In this document: one piece after another, positions 36,331-47,847 of the stretch
Position numbering within the stretch: the stretch's first letter is position 1
Layout: every line of letters starts with the position of its first letter
Origin: Opisthorchis felineus
Lineage: Eukaryota > Platyhelminthes > Trematoda > Opisthorchiida > Opisthorchiidae
Direction: 5' to 3'
NCBI GenBank assembly: GCA_004794785.1
Contig: SJOL01001577.1
Coordinates: forward strand, 153,258 to 217,257
Length of the DNA: 64,000 nt
Notes under the pieces: generated by a model
What the model was told of the DNA's origin: nothing
Databases searched by the model: none
The model's input: the letters and a program-made list of their open reading frames with translations, nothing else
Made by a program: the position numbers and the translations under genes

Positions 36331-36525
36331 GTGGGTGTGAATCCTACAAGTCCCGCAACCACCTACAAAAAACAGTACCCCTGTCTAAGAAACCGCAACT
36401 TAGAAACATATAAGAAAGATAAGTATTTCTCAATTCTAAGTCCTCTCGTAATCCCACAGGAAGCACTTCGATTTTATGACGGAACAGTTGGGCGTAAGGA
36501 AAATACAATAAAATACATCTCATGA
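36331..36525 (+). other. conserved small open frame, copy 2
   Basis: A 64-codon frame is the counterpart of 9,283-9,483. Both stay open over the shared 48 residues even though the DNA differs at many sites. The changes are spread over all codon positions. Not recognised; coding status uncertain. Confidence 0.25.
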
Positions 36526-38887
36526 ATGACTGACATTTACGTTTACCACATTAACCACACTTATCTCGCCGGCTACATTGAGCTGGACCGCGGCTAGGAA
36601 GATGAACTTCCGTGTGTGGTTGCGTGCTACATTGGTTATTCAACCTTTTCTGAAACAGCATGATCAGCTTATTGATGGCACCCACAAGGACCTGTGTCCC
36701 TCATTGAAGGGATCCTGGTTATGTGCCAGGGTTATGTAGCCTGGTTATGTAGCAGGGTAGTTGAATAATTCTGAACCAGTTAGTTAGCAGCGCTGGTTAG
36801 GCCTGAAGCATTGTTTGCAACGAAGACGGTGTCATGAAGTAACGAAATAGAAGCTTTAGCATACAGAGGAAGGTGGTTGCTGCAATTCTGTCATTAATTT
36901 AGCTAGAGTCGTCATAAGAACACTCTGGGTGCGGGAAATATGCCGCCGTAAATTGCTCTCCTCTCGGCGAAAGAGTAAGATCGTTCAGCGGCTACAGCTT
37001 GTGGGTGAAGCATGTAACTTCGTTTGATGACTCTGAGTCATAGATAACTCGAAGCGCATGTGAATGCGTGCTCAGACGCTGAAAAAATAAGCTTACAACA
37101 AAACCCTAGATAGTTACTACTCAGAATTGAGGAACTATCGCGGGGATGTTAATCTGGAACGTTCTATCGTAACACAACCTGCAATAAACCAAGGCAAGCC
37201 TGGTTACCACTGTAGATGATAAAGAAGTCTTGTTGAAAACAACACTTAAGAGAAATCATATATTAACGGAAATAAAAAATCAACGGTCGATCTTGATCGT
37301 ACATTTCCGATCTCGCAACTAAGATTAGACCAGTTTGATTTGGTGCAGCTGAGTTAAATTAGTCAATCTCGATGGGTGGTCTTTCTGCAGCCCACGTCAT
37401 TTGTCAGTTCACCTGCAGTTGCAATGACACTTCGGCAGAGCACATCGCTACCTCTGTCAAAGAACCCCAGAACACATGGCAAACTATCTGATGCGCCCCA
37501 TGAGACAATAGTCAGCTGTTGGTCTGTGTAGAACTCGAAACTCGGCACCATCGGTTACAGGACATTTACCGATCACAGGTCACTTCTTTGACCCCAGCTA
37601 ATCACTAGCTTTGCTTGTGCGCAATCAAACTCCGCGGATGCCACCATTTTGCGGGGCAATGCTGATTAGACTGGAGTAGTCACTGGCTCAAAACTTTGGC
37701 ACTAACCTAATTTTCCCTGAACTTCTTCAAGTACTTCATTTTCAAACTTGAGTTGTCATGTGCTAAACCTAAAAATGTCCGTTCTAAGTGGGCGGCGTTC
37801 ACTAACGAAGGTGAATCTACCGCAATTCAAACTGAACTGAGCGATAGGCGAGGAGTTGCTGTCTATTGATAGGTTTCCTGAACCTTTCGGGAAAACAGAG
37901 GATTGTGAAGCTGAATTTAGACCCAAAAACAAGTGTTCCGGATATCCAGAACTGGCAACAGCATAGCCAGGAATTCGAAGCCATGAGTGGGCATCCACAC
38001 GCGATCGGTTGCTGGTTTCAACTCGGAGAAAAACGCAGTCAAGCTCAACATTTTCCCCAGAATGGCAGTGGCGGATTCGCTTGCTGGCTGTGCATGAAAT
38101 TCCGATGGACAAAAATAGTTCTCCTATGCATTCTTCCTCCAGCATCTTCGTTTTGGTAAAAAATCTACATGCTCCGGGTTAGTGCATGTAGTAGTAAGTA
38201 GTTAGTAACTTTTAAGATGTCTGGAAGTACGGACTTCCTATTCAGCGAAGCGTATCTTAGTAGAATATGAATGGCTGTTTGCTGAGCTTTCGAAATTGTA
38301 GCAGAGATTTCCTACAGCATGCGAATTCAACCTATGGTGAAATGCCGACATAGACAAAACGGCTGTACGGTGCTTCTTGGTTTATCCTTATGGCCTGACT
38401 TCGCTTACAGGATGAAACCATAATCCATAGAATGTTGTTATTTTAGGCCGCTTTGTGGTGAATTAACTACTATTTACAGCTAAGTTTGTGAACGTGCTGG
38501 TTGGTGTTTGTCGAGCTTAACAATTTCCTTGCCACCGACTAGTTCGCGATCATAATGTAGGTCGAAATAGCAGCTCAATTTTATGCTATAGCTGACACTT
38601 TAAAGCTTACCGAATGAACCACAACTGTGGCATGAATGGATATGAACTATTCAGGCGACCAGAAGGCTGCATTAGCTAGTACGCTGTTCATGTTGGCGCG
38701 CTGAACCACCTCCGCGTGGTACCGACTGGGTAGCCTAGATGTCAGTCTGGGCGAGCTAAGAGTTCAGCTACTCCAGGTAGAGCTAACCATCCTGTGTGTT
38801 TTCAACGTGCTGGTTACTTTCGACAATGTACAATACGAATAATCTGGCGCCTCCGTACCAGTTCCAACCAGTACACAGGAGAGACTC

Positions 38888-39232
38888 ATGGGGCTCACGT
38901 GTGAGGAATGTGGCAAGTGCTGTAAATCGGAAGGTGGCTTGGTAGCCAACCGTCGAGTTCACGTCCATGAAAGTGTTAACATGAGGGTCACCCAATTGGC
39001 CTGCACTGAGTGTTTCCGCCTTTCTTCGACGAAGATTGGTCTGAGTCAACACGGCCGGCACGCACACCCCACCCAAGACAATGCAGATAAGTTTGGCCGA
39101 GTGGAGAATTCCGATGTCCGCTGGTGCCAACAAGAGTCACAGTCACTCTTGAGCCTGACTACCAGGTTATATCCGTCTTGTGACACGCAAACCGCGCTGT
39201 TCGTGAGATTGGAGCAGTATTTTCCTGGTTGA
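38888..39232 (+). pseudogene. retroelement zinc-finger segment, degenerate
   Basis: The first finger, CEEC with a downstream RRVHVH, has Asn where the first zinc-binding His is expected (LVANRR). The second finger (CTEC...QHGRHAH) keeps all four ligands. The HAHP ending is typical of N-terminal fingers of R2-like elements and different from the host fingers of genes A-C. The frame is broken before the next conserved segment. Confidence 0.55.
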
Positions 39233-39381
39233 TCTGCTATCATCATCAAAACCAGGGTACGGGTGCTTAACTGGTAAGCACGAAAGGGCGAGTCATCATC
39301 TGGTGGTCCTGACCAAACCACCGGTCAAACAGCGGCCTACTCTTCAGATGCTGACGACTATAGGGTCTGGCTTAGACAAAC

Positions 39382-39835
39382 GTGGATTGCGCCGTGTCGC
39401 TGTTGAAATTCCATGTTGACATGCTGGCATTTGCCCGAGGGTTTCAGTCTAGCATCATGACACCGGAGCAAGTCCTGTCACTTTTGGACCTACACGCCTC
39501 CAAGATATTCCAACACACCTGGAAAACTGTATCCCAATGCCGTCGTCAGCTAACCAATTGGGCGCCGGCCAACCGAAAACGCATCCGTCGAGCCAACTAC
39601 GCTGCCATCCAGACCATATACCATCAAAGACGGAAAGATGCTGCGTCTGCCGTGGTCGATAAGTCGTGCAAGGCTCTATACAAAGGTAAGTGCGGCCTAC
39701 CTCAGGACGCCCAGCAGTATCGGAAACAAGTGCTCTCTGCTCCAAAACACATGGATAGTCGGCCAAGTTGCGCAGTGCTACCATCCGATTGGAATTTTAT
39801 CGAGCTAGTTACCGGTGAGACAGTCGGCCGTACGA
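39382..39835 (+). pseudogene. retroelement middle segment, truncated
   Basis: The basic region NRKRIRRANYAAIQTIYHQRR, followed by SDWNFIELVTGETVG, resembles the segment just before the reverse transcriptase in R2-like proteins. The element ends there. The last dozen or so codons of the open frame (to 39,870) lie in host unit sequence also present at 13,450-13,490, so they are not part of the element. Confidence 0.55.
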
Positions 39836-41470
39836 CCCAAAATCTGATGGTGTCCATTCCACGCACATAGTCACACCGCCGCCCACTACTTGTTTTTTGA
39901 CCCTGCACGTTAACCTTGGCTCTGTAATGCCTAAGAGTTGTAACCAGTTATTCGCTGCCCACGTATGGCTTTACTGTCATTGCGCTCGCAGGTAATAAAC
40001 AATTGATGATACCCTTTTTCCGCTTCAGTTTCTGCTCAATTTCTGAGGTTGGCGCTAGTCCACTGGTAGACCAATAAAATATGGCACTATTATTAAACAG
40101 TTATAATCTTTCATAAATTGCCGTACTGTATATGGTAAAGAAAAAACCCAGGGTAATAAATTTCAACTAGCGAAAACCACTTGTTAGCTCTAATCAGCCT
40201 TTGTGTTCGTGTCGCCGTGACTGATCGCCTTTTCCAAAAAAAGTGCTTCACCTGGATAACTGAATTTTTCGGCGGGGAATGTGTGGCAACGGATTCTGGT
40301 AGTTCACACGCTCGCTCTTCCATATGCCACTTGTGCTTGTGTGCAGTTCGCATTCATGCATCTAAGTGATGAAGGATGAGGAATTAGAGATCGAATGAAG
40401 GAAATTCAGGTAGTATGTCGTATCACACTGGAAAAGGCGCCGCTTTATTAGATTTGTGTCGTTTGGTTTGGTCGTTACAAACAAACACCAGTCACAAAAT
40501 CAGCCGCGTGGGGAAACTTCGTATTATCACCACTACTGCTGCTGCGAAAAAACCTATTCTTCCAATAAAGTGCGCGAGTAACATCTTTCCAAGAAGTTCA
40601 ATGCGCCGCCTCCTCATCAAAAGGAAGGTTGTTTTGGTAATTATTGAGCCGTTCAACATTGTTTGTTCACTCACGCTAACTACTCAAGTGACGTCCAGAG
40701 ATGCAACTGCAGGATTCGCTCCTGTGTCCGGCTGATTATAACTGCTCTGTTCTTGTTTTACAAGGTAAGTAGGTAAGTACACATTCAAGGTCTTCCACAC
40801 TTTCGGGACTACTAATCGATTGTGGCTCTTCAGAGTGCAAATTCAAAGAGGCATGGTGTTGGATTTAGTCATTGATCCTTCCGCACCGAGAACGAATTGA
40901 GACTTGTGATTTCACTGGGTGTTCGTGGTGTTGGTATTTTGTTCGCACATAATGTTTATTTATTAAATATCCTTGTTCATCTGGAGCCAGTTTAAAAGTC
41001 CTCAAGTTCAGACGTAATACGCTACTCAAAAGGTTGCTGAAAGCCCATCGACAGCCCACGGCCGGTTTAATGGGTCTCATCAGGTAGGCGCAGTCCCCGA
41101 GTTTATTTCAACCGTTTGTTTTACTTGAACCTTAATTGCACAAAATTAGTGAAATACACTCATTTGCTTATCAATTTGGCCTTGACGGGAGACTCATCTG
41201 GAAACCAGCTGAATCTCCCGCTTTTGATGTTTTAAGCAACGGAATGTCTGCATCAGGCCGCCTCATGTGTCAGTTGGCCCGATATTCGAGAGATTCAGTT
41301 GGGTCCCAGCTGAGTCTCCCGTCAAAACTAAGTTGGTATGCAAATGAGTGTATTTCGCTAATCTTCATGTTCCTTGGGTATACGCACACAAGTTCACAAA
41401 ATTGTTGAATTTGCAGCCAAATTGATCAACGCCTAAAAACAATTCCAGATACGGATCAGATAAGTCAACC
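39835..41470. repeat. large repeat unit, copy 2, middle part
   Basis: This part aligns with 13,450-15,660 at about 80-85%, including the MITE-like inverted repeat. No gene was recognised; the frames here are under 110 codons and are not kept between copies. Confidence 0.75.
41149..41358. repeat. MITE-like inverted repeat, copy 2
   Basis: Arms 41,149-41,220 and 41,287-41,358 are reverse complements at about 90%, around a 66-bp loop. It is the counterpart of 14,930-15,140. A further piece resembling one end (CAAATTGATTCGCAAATGAG) lies near 41,517-41,545. Confidence 0.75.
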
Positions 41471-42120
41471 ACACTGAATTAGATGGCCGTTAAAGTGCCT
41501 AGTCAGGGCACTCAGGTGAATCAAATTGATTCGCAAATGAGCGTATTTTACAAACTGCCCGGTATAAGCAGGACGTGAGTACGACACAAAGTCTAAGACT
41601 GCACCTTAGTCACTCATGAGCACTAAGACGGGCAAAACCGGTCGTGAGTCCTCCATAGGTTTTCTACAACTCTATGAATAATGTTCGGAATAAGGTTATC
41701 TTACACATGCCAAACTTCCGTTTACGTGGAAATGGTGCTACGAATTCTTGGCAGGGTAGAGGTGAACATGGTGAACTGTCTTCGAAATCTAAGGCGTTCG
41801 GAAAACAATCCGCTGCCCGCAGACAAGCCGCTCTTAATAACTGAACACCACCTCGATTGAACGAATGTGTCACGTGCGGGCTACGCATTAACGTAGGCAT
41901 GCCTTGACTGGTAAGAATGTCAGCCAATTTGGTTCGAGCATCCATAACTCAAAGCTTCTCGCCCCCTCACGAAGATACCAGTTCGACGTTGCGCAAAATT
42001 CTGTGATGAAATCATGAATACGTTTGTAGTAATCTTCCTCTGTCTCCATAAAGGGCTGACTCAAGCTACCGTGTTCTTTGATTTACCATAATGGACGGAG
42101 CAGAAGACAGAATCGAAACA
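41470..42120. other. unassigned segment before the recent duplication
   Basis: About 650 bp in copy 2 replace the roughly 1.3-kb segment that copies 1 and 3 share here (15,540-16,900 and 54,930-56,660). Apart from a short MITE-like end near 41,530 I recognise nothing. A 93-codon minus-strand frame at 41,664-41,945 is unsupported. Confidence 0.4.
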
Positions 42121-42734
42121 GAAGTTGCACTACCGTTAGCAAACCACACCATCTACTCAGTTTGTTATATGGGTACGCCTGTTCCAATGCCTCCCTAGAG
42201 TTAAGTCTCTGGGTTGCTGTGTTCCATTTATGAAGAACCATGTCATGATGTAGCAAACCGCCCACGGAATGGCAATCTTACTGCCATCTCGCTGGTATGA
42301 TCACAGTTTGAGAACTCATTTTCCCTTGACCGGAAATGGTATGTATAGCAAAAAGAGCAGGAACTGAATGATTCGTTCAACAGGAGATGAAGGGAACAGA
42401 GTAGGAAATGTTTTCGCAATAAATCTTCCACCGTGACGAACAAAATATCACACATAGAGTTTCAGAAATGGAATGATCTGGGTGTGTTGCATGATTACTC
42501 TGTTGCGATGACTCGTCGAACCGGTGTGTCTAGGATGGCTGGAGTATGAATGATTGTTTAATGGACGAGTGGTTGCACACACTGTTTAGTTGTTACCAAA
42601 TTATTTGATAAGTTTCAGTCGTTACTTTGGTCTCCTTGCATCAGTGTGATTCGCTCTAGTTTACACCGGTCAAGTGGCGGTCAGTTGGCTGCACTTTGGA
42701 GTCAGTGCAAACCACATGTGATAGGTAAATCAGG

Positions 42735-42985
42735 GATTTCTGTTGTGGGGTTTGCGGGATATGTATTGTTCATATCCACATCACTCTCGTTCGAACGGCT
42801 GACATCCTGTCCTGGCGTAATTATTCTGGTGAGTCCATACCAAAGGGGGGAAGCACTGGACTAGAGTTTCGCTCTTATCATCATCAGTGCTCCTGTCATC
42901 CTCGCCAGGACAGGATGACGACCGTTCAAACGAGATTGATGTGAATACGAACACCGCATATCCCGCCAAACCCACAACAGAAATC
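42735..42985. repeat. fold-back with 83-bp arms next to the SINE
   Basis: Left arm 42,735-42,817 and right arm 42,903-42,985 are reverse complements at about 90%, around an 85-bp loop. The loop holds a reversed SINE tail (GGCGTAATTATTCTGGTGAGTCC), and the right arm is the start of the forward SINE. The structure therefore looks like two SINE copies in opposite orientation, with the left one truncated. A duplicate lies at 57,329-57,579. Confidence 0.8.
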
Positions 42986-43340
42986 AAAAAGTTGTCCAGC
43001 AGGTTTCAGGCGTCTGTGGCGCTACCTGACTGGGAAGTCCTGACTGGCGAATCAATCGATCGTCACAACCAGGACAGTTACTGGGTCGTCGTTCGATGAG
43101 GAGTCGGGCACACCGATCACATGGCTCAAGCGTGAAAGCGTTTGCCTGTTCACACGGGAAAAATCTGATGCTTCCAATACGCGCTAGCGGGAGTAGTGGT
43201 AACACGCTCGCCTCGCATGTCGGATATCCGGAGTTCAAGCCCCGACACGGCGAAAATCGAGCCCAGTGCTTCCCCCTTTGGGGTGGACTCACCAGAATAA
43301 TTACGCCAAGACAAGATGACGACCATTCAAATGATATTGA
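42905..43340 (+). repeat. tRNA-derived SINE-like element, young copy
   Basis: The central core (43,184-43,255) has an A-box-like TAGCGGGAGTAGTGGTAACA, an anticodon-arm-like CGCCTCGCATGTCGG and a B-box-like GGAGTTCAAGCCCC, the layout of a tRNA-derived RNA polymerase III promoter. The 5' and 3' ends share a similar word (AGGACAGGATGACGACCGTTCAAA and its relative near 43,311). The spacing and the absence of a good acceptor stem argue against a working tRNA. Old relatives are at 8,940-9,285 and 35,935-36,305. Confidence 0.7.
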
Positions 43341-46150
43341 TTGACAACTCATCTTGTTAAATTCTTTCGGTGAAGTGACCAACCATATTCTGCTCCACAC
43401 TACAGTGTTTCCGTCATCGTTAGAGACAGGTGATGAACAGTAGCTGATTCGCCGAAGTCAGCGCGCTCTCATATCAAATTGTGAATACCCTGGACGCGAT
43501 CGGATGCGTGGTTTGCAACCGATCACCTGTGTTGCCTACACTTACAGGGTTACTGATGTTGACTGTCTTCCGAGTTACCCAGTGATTTCGGTTCACCTTG
43601 TCTTCCAGCTCGTGTTACGGCAGAGCATTTGCCGGTTTTACAAAGTAGACGTGCTGGGCGGTGTCAATGCAGTTGCTATCTTAGGTGATGCGGTAACGGA
43701 ATAACAAGTTCTGCAAACTATACTTTTTTAATGTACGACAACTTGTTTCTGGAGAAGGATGAAACGGCCCAAGAATATCCTGGATCGCTGCTGCTCATGT
43801 AGCAAGATCGATAAACACGTCCGAGCACAACTTTGGTCATTATCTGTAGACCACCTGGAGACAAAACATGTTGACGTCGGATGTGGCCGCAGACATCCAG
43901 GTTTCCAGTAGTCCTCTGGTGCAGCCGCACCCATCCGTGCAGAGCAGTGACGACGAGCGGAACTTCTAGTGGCGTTGGAGAACATGGTGTAGCGGGCATA
44001 TTTATTAAACATAACCTCTTGCAATACGGAAGCCTCCCTGATCCAGCCTGCTGCGAGACTGTCGCACTACTCTGAGGTGGCATAGAAGGAGTATGACAAA
44101 GATTTTGTTGCGATATCTATTTGTCAGATCCGCGATCATCCTCACGAACCGTTTTGTGACCTTCTATGTGTATCACTAGCAGTTTTGAGGTAAACTTCGG
44201 CATCCTGTACTGAGCAGAAAAGCTTGTGAATAGGTGCCAGGACTGTCGACAAACATCTGGATACATTTCACTCTTCGGTAACTTGCTTGTCTAGTCAAAT
44301 TCGTCATGGCTAGGGACGAATTGCAATTGATGCTGTACGGCATGCAGATTGTGGTGTCTGTGGTGGATGGCTGGTAGCTGAATGAGCGACTGAGTAGGGA
44401 GATGAAATATTCAGGTCAAATCTCCTCATGGTCGGATGTCATATGACCGTGAGCGTGTCAAGCATTCTGTTGAAAATGTCAGCCGTTTCACCAGCTTAAC
44501 CAGTTGGCTCCGAATGAAGTAGCGGGCAAAGCAGTTGGTAGTCGTAATAGCAGCGCATAGATTCTCGAACTGGGCAGCTGAGCACATATTTCCGTTGTAT
44601 GATTTCAATTCAGTCCATTCCAATTCACGAGCGCTTCAGGACAATTAGGACATTCATTTAGGTGGTCCCGGAAGGAACGTGATCCAGTGATTAACAGAAG
44701 AACAAAGTCTTGGAACTCTTTGTTGGAAGTAGTGTAGTCCCCACTCGTTTTGTGGATGGTGACCGTTTGGAGGTACATTTATTTTACGGTATTTATTGAT
44801 TTCTCACAGTTTCTCACGGTCCGACGTAGAACGGAGACCGTAATACTCTGCCCAACGTAGGATAGTAGTGAAACTGGTGAGAACATACTGTGGCATTTGA
44901 CAAACTGCGACAGTGTTGGTTCTTTACGAGACACTAGTATGAATAGCTTTTATCGTTTGTTGGATAATAGCAGGAGATTTTCGGACACCCAACTAGTCTA
45001 CGCATATCAGAAGTAACTTGTTACTTGTAAATTGTGCGCACTTGAGGATTATTGATCACTACTCATTATGATAAACCAACCGTCTGGAGATGATAACGAG
45101 TATTGAAGACGAAGATGCATATATTTAGATGGGTCAGTTTGCTATTGTTCCGAGCGATAAGCCAGGTGAGATCCAACTTTCGGCTGAATAGCATCGGATG
45201 TTTTGGTACCGCAGCTTTCGTACATCCTCGCTAAAATGTCTTTGTTTACCGGACCCGGAATTTAATGAAAATAGCTATTCTTCCGGTTTGAGCACGTCGG
45301 ATTTCTCAGACCAACTAAGCCTGTCCATTCAAGCTGGTGTTTTGAAAACCTGAGAATGCGTGTGACGAAGAATTCGGCCTGTTGTGTTGTTGATTCTCCA
45401 TCTGGTGCATTGTTCCCAGTCGGGAAACGGATTTTACCAGCTACCTCGTTTAGAATCCTGGTTTGTCAAAGTGTAAGTTTGACCAGATGTAGAATTTCAC
45501 GTGTACATTAACTCGAGTTATTCCGATTATTTCAATAAAACCGCCTAAATAAGAAACGTTTCTGGTGGTCGTTTTCGAATAAATTGGGACATTGATAGCA
45601 GTCATGTATCATTGAAGTGTTCACCCAGAATATTTTACTCTGGCCGATTGAAGTTGCCTGACGTTTAAGAGGGGCAAATTTGATGAGCTCATCAGGTTTG
45701 ACGTTCCCGATTTCCAGTGCAGAATCCCAACACTTTGTGCAGTGGATTCACCGAATATGTATCTCGAAATATCTCTTCACTTTGACATCGTCCCGAACAG
45801 AATTTGGGCAGTGAATTGATTACATGGCTAACAGCAAGCGGAGAAATTCGTCGGTGAATGTGAGTAGTAGAGTGTTATTCCGAAAATTTCCAGACTCATG
45901 CGGATGATTTAACACATAGCAGAACTGTGTAACTGGGATTTGAAGGTGTACTTGAGGGTGGGAAATCCGGTTTCAACGTTCCTTTCTGGTTAGGTGGCTA
46001 TCGCTCCAGCGTGGTCGGTTGTGCACCGTAGTTCAGCGAGTAATCTCATCAGCTTCAACTGCCGTAGTATGATAGGCCTTAGGTCCACGGCTGATGCGAT
46101 ATCCATAACTAAGTGACAACCTGCTGGAATGCACGTCAACACAGGAGTCG
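43340..46150. other. unassigned part of the young duplication
   Basis: No recognised gene. Minus-strand frames of 121 and 98 codons overlap each other at 43,718-44,083, and their copies at 58,312-58,677 are almost identical, so the pair gives no test of selection. A short match to copy 1 occurs near 44,100 (TTGCGATATCTATTTGT; 20,375 in copy 1). Confidence 0.35.
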
Positions 46151-47111
46151 ATGGACAATTGACTTTAGTAGGTGTTCTTCAAAGCAATGAAAAACCGTAT
46201 CGACTAGTTTTCCGAAGCCCGCTGTAAGTTTTCGCAATCGTTTCATGAAAACTCATTCAAACGAATAATCTGAAGAAGGGGCTAATAAATGGAATTAAGC
46301 CGCTTAACGTATTCCAGTTAGTGAAACATCTAAGCATACCCACAAAGGGAAATATCTTCGAAAATATTGCTGTCCGTGCACTACAAATAAGACTGCACCA
46401 CAACATTTTTGAAATCCAAACTGTACCATGCAGTGATACGGAATGAGACGGACGGAAGGTCAAGAGGATTCGGGCGAAAGCGTTCCCTAATCGTTCCGGC
46501 AAAATTGATCACATCACCTGGAACAAAAGCCCCTGAATTTCGTTCGATTTGCCCACATCAGACTCATATTGATGGTTGTATGAAGAGTTCTTTCGAGCAG
46601 CCTTTTCTGGCCAGGAGGATACTTGTAGGTTTAGATATCTGCACCGTAAACACAGTTCTCTCGAGCATGATCCATCTGTTTACTAACAAATAAAGCTTTG
46701 CACTAAGAGAGTTTAGCGCAGACAGAGCCGAAGAAACTACAGAGCAGAAGAAACTACTGACAAACCGTCAACTATCAAATGTCTCTATTTGATCTCGCTA
46801 AAATCAAAGATAATCAATAATGCCCTCAACCACGAATTCCATCGAAGCGTTTAACTGAGGATTTCCTCCTACTGAATTACTACTGATTTTCCTCTTCGCT
46901 CGAGTTCGTCATCAGTGCACCACATCCCACACAACTCCAAGGTGTGACGAGAACACGCAGCGATCCAGTTGGAAGTTAAACAGTCTTCCAATGCTCGTGA
47001 AAGCATTCCGATTCCTATTTAGATACTTGCAGGTCTCATCCTGAATGCGAAAATGTTGACCAAACTACACGTAACCTAGCATTCGTCCAATTCACAATCC
47101 CCACAGAACAA
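46150..47111. repeat. upstream region of gene B shared with gene A
   Basis: This region aligns with 21,120-22,060 at about 80%, for example at TTTCATGAAAACTC and AATAATCTGAAG (46,223-46,275 and 21,197-21,229). No coding sequence is supported. The frames of about 80-94 codons on both strands differ between the copies. Confidence 0.6.
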
Positions 47112-47119
47112 CCAATCAG
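47112..47119 (+). promoter_or_regulatory. CCAAT box upstream of gene B
   Basis: CCAATCAG stands 128 bp before the exon 1 ATG, the same word and distance as in gene A. Around it GGCTCCT and a preceding CCAATTCACAATCCCCACAG are also kept, so a short promoter block may be conserved. Confidence 0.5.
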
Positions 47120-47239
47120 GCTCCTACTAAAATTCGGATTCTTTCAACGAATACCCGCAGTTCTCGCAACCTTATTGAGAAAGCATACCAGAAGTCGTTT
47201 GACGGACACCATCGACATTTGAGTCAACTGTTGGTGAAC

Positions 47240-47315
47240 ATGAGAACACTGGGTTCGCTAGTTTTTGCAGTTACAGTATTGTGCTTCGAACGTTTCGCGT
47301 TGGCCCAAGATGACC
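47240..47315 (+). CDS. zinc-finger gene B, exon 1 (signal peptide)
   Basis: The exon encodes 25 residues plus one base, starting MRTLGSLVFAVTVLCF, with a hydrophobic core and an ALA-QDD cleavage-like end. It is followed by a GTGAGT donor at 47,316. An in-frame run upstream (from 47,219) has no other ATG, so this ATG is the natural start. It leaves one base for the micro-exon at 47,806. Without splicing the frame would run on to 47,452, but that tail is not conserved with gene A, whereas the donor is. Confidence 0.7.
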
Positions 47316-47805
47316 GTGAGTTTGCGTGCATTTCTCGAAGCACCATAGAGACGAAATCTACGTACACTGGGCTATCGAGGATAGGGGTTTGGCCGCACGT
47401 TCTCCTCAGTTCAAGTTGTATTTTCGGAATATCGTATAGACAGTACATTTAGTAATAATTAGGTTTTCATGGTGACACAGTAACACCGGTATTCAATCTT
47501 GGTGTGTAACTAACTGTTGTGATGTTAACAATGTGTAGGAGGATGATCCACACACACGGCAATGACAAGCAGTGCGGTGATAATGACAATGATCGTAATC
47601 TTTGTGATGGCCATTATAATGGTGACAAAATCGGGAATTGTGCAGGCACATATACAGGTACTGGCAATCTCAGATCTTATCGGATTAGCTCATGTGGGCT
47701 GTTTCGATGGTAGAATGTGATCAATATTATAGCGTTCCGAGAATTTCATCAACGTGGCCCACTAACCCTTGAACTATGGTTGCCTTTCTCTTTATTCCCA
47801 CACAG

Positions 47806-47847
47806 TTCGGGAGCTGAATAACCTATTATCGATATATGCACCAGTGC
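47806..47847 (+). CDS. zinc-finger gene B, exon 2 (42-nt micro-exon)
   Basis: The acceptor CTTTATTCCCACACAG and the donor GTAAGT flank 42 nt. In the phase set by exon 1 it reads LRELNNLLSIYAPV and leaves one base (C). That base joins CC of exon 3 to make a proline codon. Sequence differs from gene A at about ten sites with no stop and no indel. Confidence 0.7.

Larger units (their letters stand above)
30735..38697. repeat. large repeat unit, copy 2, left part
   Basis: This is the counterpart of 3,770-11,908. It includes the 530-bp near-identical patch at 32,745-33,273, an extra 1-kb segment at 33,456-34,440, the old SINE-like element at 35,935-36,305 and the well-conserved segment at 37,820-38,115. 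No supported gene was found in this stretch. Confidence 0.8.
38698..39835 (+). mobile_element. R2-like non-LTR retrotransposon remnant
   Basis: The segment fills the gap where copy 2 departs from copy 1. It carries two frames (38,888-39,232 and 39,382-39,870) in different phases, so at least one frameshift separates them. The first has N-terminal finger motifs, CEECGK...RRVH and CTECFR...HGRHAHP. The second has words such as NRKRIRRANYAAIQ and RRKDAASAVVD, which resemble the region between the N-terminal fingers and the reverse transcriptase in R2-type elements. No reverse transcriptase catalytic block is present, so the element is truncated and dead. The class is from memory of the family. 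Confidence 0.6.

Noticed and set aside
38888..39232. host C2H2 zinc-finger gene
   Set aside because: One finger has lost a ligand, the HAHP ending and following basic segment look like a retroelement, and the frame is broken.
43184..43255. tRNA gene
   Set aside because: A- and B-box-like words are present, but no good acceptor stem or standard cloverleaf could be drawn, and the core is embedded in a repeated 435-bp element.
42984..43400. 138-codon minus-strand frame (and similar one at 57,758-57,994)
   Set aside because: It lies across the SINE-like element, reads the tRNA-like core in antisense, and is shortened in the duplicate copy.
43718..44083. 121-codon minus-strand frame, duplicated at 58,312-58,677
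   Set aside because: Conservation is explained by the very young block duplication. An overlapping frame in another phase is equally conserved, so there is no evidence for protein.
47240..47452. unspliced small secreted protein reading through the exon 1 donor
   Set aside because: The read-through tail is not conserved between genes A and B (A has a stop soon after the donor), while the GTGAGT donor and phase are conserved.
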